Assembly: GCA_002840985.1 (NCBI GenBank)
Contig: PHDM01000032.1
Location: forward strand, 1-41,375
Source of the DNA: Bacteroidetes bacterium HGW-Bacteroidetes-17
GTDB lineage: Bacteria > Bacteroidota > Bacteroidia > Bacteroidales > GCA-2711565
Reading direction: 5' to 3'
DNA: 41,375 bases
The position numbers were made by a program, and so were the translations under genes. The notes below the pieces were generated by a model, which made no database searches, was not told the origin of the DNA, and was given only the letters and a program-made list of their open reading frames with translations. Of this stretch, positions 1-8,154 are shown piece by piece; the first letter of the stretch is position 1, and the number at the start of each line of letters is the position of its first letter.

Positions 1-1544
1 CTGTTTGCGCGACCGAAATAAGCCAAAAGGTTAGAGGGGTTTTTATCGATGGCAGCATCATAATCACGAAATGCATCATTGAAATTTTGAATTGCCGCGT
101 AAAGGTTTGCCCTTTTTAAATAATTTGATGATTGCTTAGGAATTGTACTAATCAGGTCAGTAAATTCCTCAATTTTAAGAGATATTTCAGAAACATTTGG
201 CTGACCCGGGCTATTTGTCAATGTAATTAAAGATTCGTCATAAAATGGCTTCTGATATGCATCATAAATTTTTTCTTTAAGACCTTGAGTATCATCAATT
301 GATTTTTGAAAAATGGGTAACATGTCAATGTCGAAATACTGATATTGAGGCATGTTTTTGCTATCCTTTATTTCTGTAAAATCGGCACTTAAATGAACCA
401 AACTATTCAGATAGGCAATTTTTTCCGGAGTGAGATTGTTTGTTTCCAAATTAGTGAGGTTTCCTAATTTGATGGCTTTGTCATTGTCTTTCTTTGCTTC
501 ATCAAACAATCCCATCCTGTTTTTGATCATCGATCGCTCCATATACCCGTTTGAAAATTCCGGATGTATCTCTACAGTTTTGTTGAAATCTTCAAGTGCG
601 CCGACATAATCTTTTAAATCGGATTTTAATTTACCCCGGTAAAAATAACTTGTAATATTCTTAGGGTTTATTTTTATTACTTTATCCAGTTCTTCAATTG
701 CACCACGTAAATCTTGCGAGTTAATTTTTATAATTGCCTTGTTAAACAAAGCATATGAATTTCGGGGCGAAATACGCAGTACCTGATCCAAATCAGCAAG
801 GGCAGCCTTATCATCCTTCTTTTTTATATTCGCGAGCGACCTACTAAAATAAGCATACGAATTATTGGTATCTCTTGCTAAAACAAAATTGAAATCTGCA
901 ATCGCAGAATCAGGCTTTTCAAGTTCAATCCATACCTTACCTCTTTGTATATAACCCATAATATATTCCGGATTATATTCTAAAACCAGGTTCAAATCTT
1001 TAATTGCCTCCTCGTAATATTTCCCTCCGGCTTTTGCACTCCCCCTTAAAATATAGATACTTTCATGATTATATTTTAATGAAATAGCCTTATCACAATC
1101 TTTAATAGCCTCATCGTATTTATCTATATTCATATAGGTTTTGGCCCTGCTGAAATAGATGGATGCATCGGTCGAATCAATTTTTAAAGCTTTGGTATAA
1201 TCCTGAAATGCCTCATCATACCTTAATAAAACAGTACGCGCAATCGCCCTGTTATGAAAAAATTCTGCATAATAGGGGAGTAGGTTAATCGCGGTTGTAT
1301 AATCCATTTCTGCGCCTGTGATATCATCCAGATTAAACTTTGCAATCCCCCTCAAATAATAAGCAAAGTATGAATTTGGTTCTAATTGGATTGCCTGATT
1401 GAGATATCCAATCGCTTGAAGATAGTTCCCGTTTCGGAGCTCAATATTACCGTACTGCAAAAAATTGGAACGAACTTGTGCATTTGCCCCAAAATCTAAA
1501 AAAGTTGTGAGTATAAGTAGTATAAGTACCCTGGATAATCTCAT
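1..1544 (-). CDS. Secreted tetratricopeptide-repeat (TPR) protein, C-terminus cut by the window edge
   Basis: Reverse complement from ATG at 1544 reads MRLSRVLILLILTTFLDFGANAQVRSNFLQYGNIELRNGNYLQAIGYLNQAIQLEPNSYFAYYLRGIAKFNLDDITGAEMDYTTAI...; signal peptide followed by many ~34-aa TPR-like units; open to base 1. Absent from the supplied ORF track because it has no stop inside the window. Confidence 0.88.
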   Translation of the reverse strand, partial: MRLSRVLILLILTTFLDFGANAQVRSNFLQYGNIELRNGNYLQAIGYLNQAIQLEPNSYFAYYLRGIAKFNLDDITGAEMDYTTAINLLPYYAEFFHNRAIARTVLLRYDEAFQDYTKALKIDSTDASIYFSRAKTYMNIDKYDEAIKDCDKAISLKYNHESIYILRGSAKAGGKYYEEAIKDLNLVLEYNPEYIMGYIQRGKVWIELEKPDSAIADFNFVLARDTNNSYAYFSRSLANIKKKDDKAALADLDQVLRISPRNSYALFNKAIIKINSQDLRGAIEELDKVIKINPKNITSYFYRGKLKSDLKDYVGALEDFNKTVEIHPEFSNGYMERSMIKNRMGLFDEAKKDNDKAIKLGNLTNLETNNLTPEKIAYLNSLVHLSADFTEIKDSKNMPQYQYFDIDMLPIFQKSIDDTQGLKEKIYDAYQKPFYDESLITLTNSPGQPNVSEISLKIEEFTDLISTIPKQSSNYLKRANLYAAIQNFNDAFRDYDAAIDKNPSNLLAYFGRAN

Positions 1545-1651
1545 GTAGAAGTTGCGCTTAATTTCACAATTCGTTTATAGCTAATAAAATTAAACACTTA
1601 ATCCGAATAATGAAGCAGAAATTGAGGAATTATGATAATTTAACACCATCT

Positions 1652-2545
1652 TTAAACAAAGAATAAAATTACTCCCACAACACTAAGTATTGCACCAAAA
1701 ATTTCTCTGGGTGTAATTTTTTGTTTGAATATCATGACACTTGGAACGATAATAAGTACAGGAACAATAGCCATTAATGTTGAGGCAATTCCTGCACTAG
1801 TATTTTGTACGGCTATCAAAGAGAATGAAACACCAAGGAATGGACCGAAAAATGAACCGATCCCAATGCGACTAATGGCTTTTGTGTTCGAAAATGTGGC
1901 AATTACATTTTCCCACTTTTTCAACAAACTGATAATGACCATAAACCCGATCATTCCGGCGATTATGCGTATTTGGGTTGCAGCAAAGGGATCATAATCA
2001 CGCATGCCGTATTTACTTAAAACTAAACCCCCTGCCTGACCAAGTGCCCCGAGCGACGCAAAAATTGCTCCCTTCATAGGAATATTTAAACTTCGTTTCT
2101 TTGATCCTTCAGGTTTACTCCAAATGGCAATTGCGATACCCGAAACAACCAGGACCATCCCTAAAATACTGAGCAGGGTCATCACTTCTCCTAAAACGAA
2201 AAATCCAAAGATAGCCGCTAACGGTGGTGCGAGTGTCATGAACAACATCGCAGTTCTAGAGCTTATAATAGGATAGGAGGCGAACAAAAAAAGATCCCCG
2301 AGAATGAACCCAATGACACCTGATGCAGAAAGCCAGATCCAGGCATGGGTGCTGGCATCCATTGGCAAAATCATTCCCCTCCTAAAATACGAAAGCGTCG
2401 CTAACATAATGAAGGCAAAGGTTAAACGAATCATATTTACCGAATAGGTGCCTACACGTTTAGTTGCTACTTCAAAAGCCATGGCGGTGATGGTCCAGAA
2501 AAAAGCTGTTAACAGAGCGGCGTATTCGCCATAGTAATTAGTCAT
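1652..2545 (-). CDS. EamA/DMT-family transporter
   Basis: 297 aa, about 10 hydrophobic segments, two EamA-like halves (GEYAALLTAFFWTITAMAFE / KGAIFASLGALGQAGGLVLSKYG). Confidence 0.9.
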   Translation of the reverse strand: MTNYYGEYAALLTAFFWTITAMAFEVATKRVGTYSVNMIRLTFAFIMLATLSYFRRGMILPMDASTHAWIWLSASGVIGFILGDLFLFASYPIISSRTAMLFMTLAPPLAAIFGFFVLGEVMTLLSILGMVLVVSGIAIAIWSKPEGSKKRSLNIPMKGAIFASLGALGQAGGLVLSKYGMRDYDPFAATQIRIIAGMIGFMVIISLLKKWENVIATFSNTKAISRIGIGSFFGPFLGVSFSLIAVQNTSAGIASTLMAIVPVLIIVPSVMIFKQKITPREIFGAILSVVGVILFFV

Positions 2546-2570
2546 TAGTTATTATTGATAATTGATGAAT
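2535..2570. repeat. Degenerate heptanucleotide array over the EamA start codon
   Basis: TAATTAG TCATTAG TTATTAT TGATAAT TGATGAA T: positions 1, 3, 4 and 6 of the 7-mer are invariant in five units. Confidence 0.55.
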
Positions 2571-2785
2571 GTTTAGTGGAATTGATCAATATATGTATCC
2601 TGATAATTATTTTTTTAGGACGTAAAATTACTGTTTTATGAAATCCATTTGAGGTCATCTGAATTAATTTAGTCAATTATTTTTTTAGATTAAATACCAA
2701 TCATTAATTAGTTAATGTATTCTTAACTCTATATAATTTCAATAACTTTACAGTGGGCAAATATTTTGTAAATTATTGTACTCAG

Positions 2786-3436
2786 ATGAAACCAAAATCA
2801 GGAAAATTAATCAAAGCCGAAGAGCTTGCCAATAGCATTTCGCATGCAGTCGGGATAGGAATCGCAGTAGCCGGAGTAAGTTTATTGGTGATATTTGGTG
2901 CCATTTATGGGAATGCCTGGCATGTGGTTAGCTTTTCGGTTTTTGGGGCAAGTATGATCACCTTATATTTAGCCTCTACTTTGTTTCATTCAGCTAAAAA
3001 TCCACGAGTAAAATACATGCTCAATAAGTTTGATCATTCAGCCATTTATATTTTGATTGCAGGAACCTATACCCCGATCACGCTGATTTCATTAAAGGGA
3101 GCTTTTGGCTGGGTTATATTTGGATTAATCTGGGCAATGGCAATAACAGGGATTGTTTTTAAAGTTTGGTTTTATACCCATCGGTGGCGTAAACTTTCAG
3201 CTTGGTTATATGTGGGCATGGGCTGGATGATTTTAATTGCCATTGTGCCTGTTATTCAGAATGTACCCAATACTTCACTCTATTTTTTAATGGCAGGTTG
3301 TTTATCTTATAGTGCAGGTGTTGTATTTTATATCAAACGGCAGATCCCATTTTTCCACTTTGTTTTCCACTTGTTTATTTTGGGTGGAAGTATTTGCCAT
3401 TTTTTTGCATTTTTATTTTTACTTCCAATGAATTAA
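2786..3436 (+). CDS. Hemolysin III / PAQR-family membrane protein (TrhA-like)
   Basis: EELANSISHAVGIGIAVAG, STLFHSAKNP, KFDHSAIYILIAGTYTPITL and HFVFHLFILGGSICHFFAF motifs. ATG at 2786 preferred over the GTG at 2753 in the ORF track. Confidence 0.93.
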   Translation: MKPKSGKLIKAEELANSISHAVGIGIAVAGVSLLVIFGAIYGNAWHVVSFSVFGASMITLYLASTLFHSAKNPRVKYMLNKFDHSAIYILIAGTYTPITLISLKGAFGWVIFGLIWAMAITGIVFKVWFYTHRWRKLSAWLYVGMGWMILIAIVPVIQNVPNTSLYFLMAGCLSYSAGVVFYIKRQIPFFHFVFHLFILGGSICHFFAFLFLLPMN

Positions 3437-3448
3437 GTTAAGGTGAAT

Positions 3449-3484
3449 TTTGGGATGGCGTCCCATTAGGGAAGCCGCCCCAAA
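3449..3484. terminator. Imperfect hairpin between convergent genes, candidate bidirectional terminator
   Basis: TTTGGGATGGCGTCCC (3449-3464) - ATTA - GGGAAGCCGCCCCAAA (3469-3484); arms pair at 13/16 positions. Sits between stop codons at 3436 (+) and 3487 (-). Confidence 0.65.
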
Positions 3485-3486
3485 TC

Positions 3487-4533
3487 TTAATAGTGTGGTG
3501 CCTTATATCTTCTCCAAAATTTATATTTACTAAAAGAGGTGAACTCAACCATTTTATTGATCCATTTGAATCGCATCAAATAATTCAACATTCGATAACT
3601 AAGGAAAACAAAAGAAATAAATACGATCCATTTTGAGATACGTAAAATGATCATCAGCCAAAGTGGATTACCCGATTTATCGAAACCCAAGTCGTTGAAT
3701 AAAAACATGATTGCTGGCATAAGGATCAGGAAATTGATAAGCAGGAGTCCGATTGAAAAAGAATGGGCCACTTGTATGGCTTGCTTCGGACAATTATTTA
3801 AACAACGCATGCAGCTTTCGCATTTGTACGACCAGAACAATTGTTTTTTTAGTTTGATTGCTTCAACCGGACATTCATTGATGCATTTCATGCATGAATT
3901 GCAATTACTAGATGCCACCAGGCTTTTGGCCAGATAAAACCGTCCGATAAAATAATAACCAAAAGCAATCGGGATCATGGCAAGGTCAATGGGCAGGCTG
4001 AGCAATGCCTTATATTTTCGTTTTCCTTCCAGCAGGTTTGTTGCAAATTTTTTGGTTATTTTCTTTATTCTTTGAGTGATCGAATCAACAACCTTTGCTT
4101 TTAAACCGGGATGTAGGAAAATCCAGTTTGAGGGTAAATCGAGGGGCTGCATGCCTACGATTTTGTATGATTTAAGGAGTAAAATCAGAGCAGGTAACAG
4201 TTGTGCGATTCCACTCACCCCGGGCAAAAATAGCTTTGAGAGTTTTAGGCCTCCACGCGTATTCATGATAAAAACATCTGCATTTTTTAAACGTGGAAAT
4301 TTCAGGATGAATTTAAGCATGATGGGAGGGAAGTTAAACCCATGCGTTGGCGAACAGAACCCAATCAATGTTTTTTTGCCGGTATCCGGAATCTCAATTT
4401 GATCGAAACGGTCGATATTGATCAACCTGGTTTTCAACTGTTTTTCCTCGGCTACTTGCATAAACCAATGAGCAGCATTCCGGGCATTACCGGTACCCGA
4501 AAAATAATAGAGGATGATTTGCTCGAAGTTCAT
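3487..4533 (-). CDS. EFR1-type flavodoxin/ferredoxin membrane protein
   Basis: N-terminal flavodoxin-like YYFSGTGNARNAAHW, two 4Fe-4S motifs (CNSCMKCINECP, CESCMRCLNNCP), C-terminal hydrophobic segments. Start at MNFEQ (4533) preferred; ORF track extends to 4560. Confidence 0.88.
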   Translation of the reverse strand: MNFEQIILYYFSGTGNARNAAHWFMQVAEEKQLKTRLINIDRFDQIEIPDTGKKTLIGFCSPTHGFNFPPIMLKFILKFPRLKNADVFIMNTRGGLKLSKLFLPGVSGIAQLLPALILLLKSYKIVGMQPLDLPSNWIFLHPGLKAKVVDSITQRIKKITKKFATNLLEGKRKYKALLSLPIDLAMIPIAFGYYFIGRFYLAKSLVASSNCNSCMKCINECPVEAIKLKKQLFWSYKCESCMRCLNNCPKQAIQVAHSFSIGLLLINFLILMPAIMFLFNDLGFDKSGNPLWLMIILRISKWIVFISFVFLSYRMLNYLMRFKWINKMVEFTSFSKYKFWRRYKAPHY

Positions 4534-4564
4534 TCTATTGCAATTCAATGGTTTGTCCAAAAGG

Positions 4565-4653
4565 TGTCATTTCGACCCTATGGGAGAAATCTCCAAAATA
4601 ATAAAATTTTGGTTTTTAAAATTATAAGATTTCTCATTTCATTCGAAATGACA
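4565..4653. repeat. Imperfect inverted-repeat element (TGTCATTTCGA ... TCGAAATGACA)
   Basis: Outer arms TGTCATTTCGA/TCGAAATGACA and inner arms GAGAAATCT/AGATTTCTC around an AT-rich centre. Confidence 0.8.
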
Positions 4654-4671
4654 GTCATTATTATGTGTATT

Positions 4672-4684
4672 GGGGTGTCACCCC
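4672..4684. terminator. Short perfect GC hairpin downstream of penicillin acylase
   Basis: GGGGTG-T-CACCCC immediately past the minus-strand stop at 4691; arms perfect but loop only 1 nt in this register. Confidence 0.4.
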
Positions 4685-4690
4685 TTGTAA

Positions 4691-6868
4691 CTATTTCCCC
4701 GGATGATAAGTCCGTTCGGCATTTTTTTCAATATCTGCCTTATAAAAATTCACATCTTTAAATTTCCCTTTGGTATAATCCAATGACTGGTCGGCAAAAT
4801 GAGGGGAATCTGGATTGCCACTCTGGCCCCCGGCCAAACTACTTTTTGCAATAATTTTGTCTCCAAATTCAACCATGCAAACAAAACTGTTGCCGCTTGT
4901 TCCGTACATTTTTTTTGTTCCCGGGTAAGCACGGCTGCCGAATGAGGCCAACGATCCCCATCGCGAAGATGCAAATCCAACAGGCAAACTTGGCAGGTCA
5001 TCGTTAAAGGGTTGTTCAATTTCGCCATTTACACGCTGATATCGGTTAATTTCTCCCCAAGGTGTTTTCCAGCTTCCGAAATCATTTTTCAATTTGTTGA
5101 CTGCCAAAAGCAAAGCGTTTAACCTGTTTTCACTGCTCATGCCATCGGCTATATAATCGTAAACGTTTATATCCGGGTCAATCTGCAAAATCCTGGCAGT
5201 ATTCATCATCTCTTGTCCCCAATAAACGGCAAGCGATGTTTCAATCGATTCTTCCGAAAAACGCGAATCCCATTTTCGTAAAGCTTCAATGGGCTCACGC
5301 AGCTCGTCTTTTAATTTTTTATCCGAAGAGTTTAAATTCGCGTAATCATCCAATAAAGCTGGAATATAAAGTACAAAAGCGGGAAGATAAGAATCATAGG
5401 CTGCATCACGCAATTTTTCTAATGTAAAATCTGTTTTATTTTCCAAAACCATTACTGCATGCAATTGCCGGAAGTTTTGAAGATCCGGTGCCATATAGCT
5501 TGGGAAATCTTCTTGCTTCGGACTAAAATTGCCTGAAACCGTAAACGGGGTTGCATTACAATTTTGAATCCACCCGTTTTCCGGGTTTAGCACATGAATC
5601 ATATCTTTGATGTCATGCAATCCTTTCCAATCTGTTTCAGGATCGCTGCCGTCAACAATGCCTTTCCAATTATAGTTTTCATTTCGCACGGGCATAAAAT
5701 TGCCATGGAAATAGGCGATATTCCCATCTGCATCTGCATAAACCGTGTTATTCGACGAATTGGTTTTTATTTCCATGGTTTGGTAAAATTCGTCGTAACT
5801 GCTTGCTTTAGTCCGCATATACGATTGGGTCAATGCTTTTTCATGTTCAACCATTAAACTGATCGAAACCCATTTGTCACCCTCTTCTCTGATGATTGGT
5901 CCGTGTTGCGTGTAATAGGCAATTACTTTTTTCTCCGAAAGTTTTTGACCATCCTTATATTTTAAAGTGATTTCTTTTTCGATCACCGGCTTTAATTCTT
6001 CTCCATATTTATAAAAATATTTTCCATCTTTCTCTACAATTGTTTCGTAATAATAATCAATTACATCAGCTGCGCTTGAAGTATGCATCCAGCCACATTT
6101 GTCGTTAAAACCCTGATAAACGAAAAACTGTCCCCAGGTTACGGCACCATAAGCATTTAAACCTTCTTCACTGGTCATGTGAACTTCCGGCCGAAAGAAA
6201 AAAGAAGTATGTGGATTAATTAAGAAAAGCGCATTACCGTTCACTGTATTCTTAGGTGAGATCGCAAATCCGTTCGATCCTCTTGGTTCTGCATCCTGAT
6301 CAACAAAAACCTCGGCCACTTCTTTTTTTGTATTATTCAAATAGAACGAAGCTAAATCACGGGTTGAAATTTGTTCGATATCGCCACCAATGCTCCCTTC
6401 GCTAAAAGTCAAAGCCATCCAGGGTTCAAAATGAGTGATCACTTTAGGTTTAACTTCAGGATGGGTGTATAAATAATAATTAATCCCATCAGCGAATGCA
6501 TCCATGAGTTTTTTTAACCATTCCGGACTGTTTTCATATTCTTTTTTTACTTCCACGGGGTCGATGTACAATTTCATCCGAAGATCAGCAGATAAAGAAG
6601 ATTCTCCCTCAAATTCTGCCATCCGGCCCATCGCGGTTGCATAATTAACTTCTACCCGGTTAAAATCATCTTCGCATTGCGCGTACAATAATCCAAAAAC
6701 TGCATCAGCATCTGTTTTGCCGTAAACGTGAGGAATGCCCCAGTTATCACGAATAATGGTAATGTTTTCGGCTTGTTTCTGCCATTTGGAAAGATCTGGA
6801 TCGGCTGTATTACAAGCAACGATTAAAAAAAGTAAGGCTAAAAAGCTGAGGGTTGATTTGATTTTCAT
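4691..6868 (-). CDS. Penicillin acylase family protein, putative lipoprotein
   Basis: 725 aa; lipobox-like LIVACN; ITIIRDNWGIPHVYGKTDADAVFGLLYAQCEDDF; Ntn nucleophile context RGSNGFAISP; NPHTSFFFRPE. Confidence 0.93.
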   Translation of the reverse strand: MKIKSTLSFLALLFLIVACNTADPDLSKWQKQAENITIIRDNWGIPHVYGKTDADAVFGLLYAQCEDDFNRVEVNYATAMGRMAEFEGESSLSADLRMKLYIDPVEVKKEYENSPEWLKKLMDAFADGINYYLYTHPEVKPKVITHFEPWMALTFSEGSIGGDIEQISTRDLASFYLNNTKKEVAEVFVDQDAEPRGSNGFAISPKNTVNGNALFLINPHTSFFFRPEVHMTSEEGLNAYGAVTWGQFFVYQGFNDKCGWMHTSSAADVIDYYYETIVEKDGKYFYKYGEELKPVIEKEITLKYKDGQKLSEKKVIAYYTQHGPIIREEGDKWVSISLMVEHEKALTQSYMRTKASSYDEFYQTMEIKTNSSNNTVYADADGNIAYFHGNFMPVRNENYNWKGIVDGSDPETDWKGLHDIKDMIHVLNPENGWIQNCNATPFTVSGNFSPKQEDFPSYMAPDLQNFRQLHAVMVLENKTDFTLEKLRDAAYDSYLPAFVLYIPALLDDYANLNSSDKKLKDELREPIEALRKWDSRFSEESIETSLAVYWGQEMMNTARILQIDPDINVYDYIADGMSSENRLNALLLAVNKLKNDFGSWKTPWGEINRYQRVNGEIEQPFNDDLPSLPVGFASSRWGSLASFGSRAYPGTKKMYGTSGNSFVCMVEFGDKIIAKSSLAGGQSGNPDSPHFADQSLDYTKGKFKDVNFYKADIEKNAERTYHPGK

Positions 6869-6960
6869 GTCAATGGTTTTATGTTATTTAATTTGGTTTT
6901 TTACTCAATAGTTAAATATTATTGGTGCGAATTTTTGAACAGATGAAACGTCCTTGATAA

Positions 6961-6974
6961 ATAATCATGATTAT
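6961..6974. promoter_or_regulatory. 14-bp perfect palindrome upstream of the penicillin acylase gene
   Basis: ATAATCATGATTAT, identical to its reverse complement, ~93 bp upstream of the start at 6868. Confidence 0.4.
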
Positions 6975-7010
6975 AACACATAAGTATGGTTATTTTATCA
7001 TGGTTCGTTC

Positions 7011-7030
7011 CCTGTCTGCCGACAGGCAGG
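7011..7030. repeat. GC-rich near-palindrome
   Basis: CCTGTCTGCCGACAGGCAGG; reverse complement CCTGCCTGTCGGCAGACAGG; stands out in AT-rich intergenic DNA. Confidence 0.65.
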
Positions 7031-7167
7031 CATCCGACCGTTGAAAAATAAAAAATAATCAGATGAAATTATGAAAAATTAGTGAAGATCGATTCAAATT
7101 TAATGTAAAATCTGCAAGTCAGGCATTTCATCGACCATAGCATGGATTCTATCGTTAAATATGATAA

Positions 7168-7207
7168 TGAATACTGAATACTGAATACTGAATACTGAAT
7201 ACTGAAT
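7168..7207. repeat. Heptanucleotide tandem array (TGAATAC)5.7
   Basis: Five perfect 7-bp units plus TGAAT. Confidence 0.97.
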
Positions 7208-7220
7208 AATAGGTTATTAA

Positions 7221-7255
7221 TCAATTGAAAATCAAAAATCGAAAATTGTAAATTG
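7221..7255. repeat. Degenerate heptanucleotide array
   Basis: TCAATTG AAAATCA AAAATCG AAAATTG TAAATTG: five 7-bp units of related sequence. Confidence 0.75.
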
Positions 7256-7292
7256 AATATAGTTGGTTTTAAAATTAATGAATCACTAAAGA

Positions 7293-8048
7293 TCAGAACG
7301 CTTCCAGTTCTTCATAAATGAATTCTTCAGAAGCTTCCGGAATATTTCCGACTGCATTTTTCCCTCTGAGTTTTTGAACGCTGTGACAGGCCAACTCAGT
7401 TTCTGTATAAGGCCGAATGAGCGATTTGATAAAATTTTCATCCGTAGTGGATTCTAACCATTTCTCTTCATCTTTCTCATTTAAAATTAATGGCATCCGG
7501 GCTTCAGCTAACTTCGGATTATTATGGATTTTTCTCATGATGTCATTGGCTTTAGTTGTAACGATGGTAAAGGAGTTCACAATTTCGCCACTTTCTTTGT
7601 CGAGCCACTCACTCCATAAACCGGCAACAGCCAACGGTGTTTTATCTTTTTTGTATATAAAAAAAGGAAAAGGTCTGGTTTTATGGTAGTGATGTTCATA
7701 AAAGCCATCCAGATAAAGTATACACCTGTTTTTAAGTGCTGCCTCTCTGAATGAAGGTTTCTCAAAGAGTGTTTCTCCCCGTGCATTGATTGTATTGTTC
7801 CATAACTGGAGTTTTTGTTTTTGGTCTTTTACCCAATGCGGAACCAATCCCCAAACCGATGGAACCGGAGTGAATGAATTTTTATCAGAATAAATTAATA
7901 AGGAAGGGTGCGTAAAACCTGATACGTGGTAATGGTTTGTCAGGTATGGCGCCAGCTCTATTTTTAATCGCCGGATGCCTTCGTCATCATGAAAACGGAT
8001 CGCTCTTTTTAGGAGGGTTTCAAGTTTTGATTGAACATCATAGCACAT
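7293..8048 (-). CDS. SOS response-associated peptidase / HMCES-YedK family
   Basis: MCYDV start with catalytic Cys2, NARGETLFEKPSFREAALKNRCILYLDGFYEH, ARMPLIL; 251 aa. Confidence 0.95.
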   Translation of the reverse strand: MCYDVQSKLETLLKRAIRFHDDEGIRRLKIELAPYLTNHYHVSGFTHPSLLIYSDKNSFTPVPSVWGLVPHWVKDQKQKLQLWNNTINARGETLFEKPSFREAALKNRCILYLDGFYEHHYHKTRPFPFFIYKKDKTPLAVAGLWSEWLDKESGEIVNSFTIVTTKANDIMRKIHNNPKLAEARMPLILNEKDEEKWLESTTDENFIKSLIRPYTETELACHSVQKLRGKNAVGNIPEASEEFIYEELEAF

Positions 8049-8103
8049 TTGGTCGATTTTATTGCTAAGTTAATATATTGTCATTATTTTGATGACTTAG
8101 GAT

Positions 8104-8145
8104 ATCTAAATTTATCTAAATTTAGTACACTCAAAAAAATGTACT
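8104..8145. promoter_or_regulatory. Direct repeat plus inverted repeat in the divergent yedK-like / M14 promoter region
   Basis: ATCTAAATTT x2 (8104-8123), then AGTACA (8124-8129) N10 TGTACT (8140-8145). Confidence 0.45.
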
Positions 8146-8154
8146 TTTCTAAAT

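Noticed and set aside
2753-2785. GTG start giving an N-terminal extension of the hemolysin III protein
   Set aside because: The ATG at 2786 gives the expected N-terminus before the EELANSISHAVG motif; the extension looks like upstream untranslated sequence.
4342-4761. 139-aa plus-strand ORF and other antisense ORFs (e.g. 1725-1997, 3647-3937, 4076-4402, 5594-5857, 10511-10831, 18931-19161, 39630-39929, 40321-40689)
   Set aside because: They lie opposite strongly supported genes, show no recognisable domains or signal peptides, and look like mirror translations of coding DNA.
7168-7255. CRISPR-like array
   Set aside because: Units are 7 bp with no spacers; no cas genes in the window.
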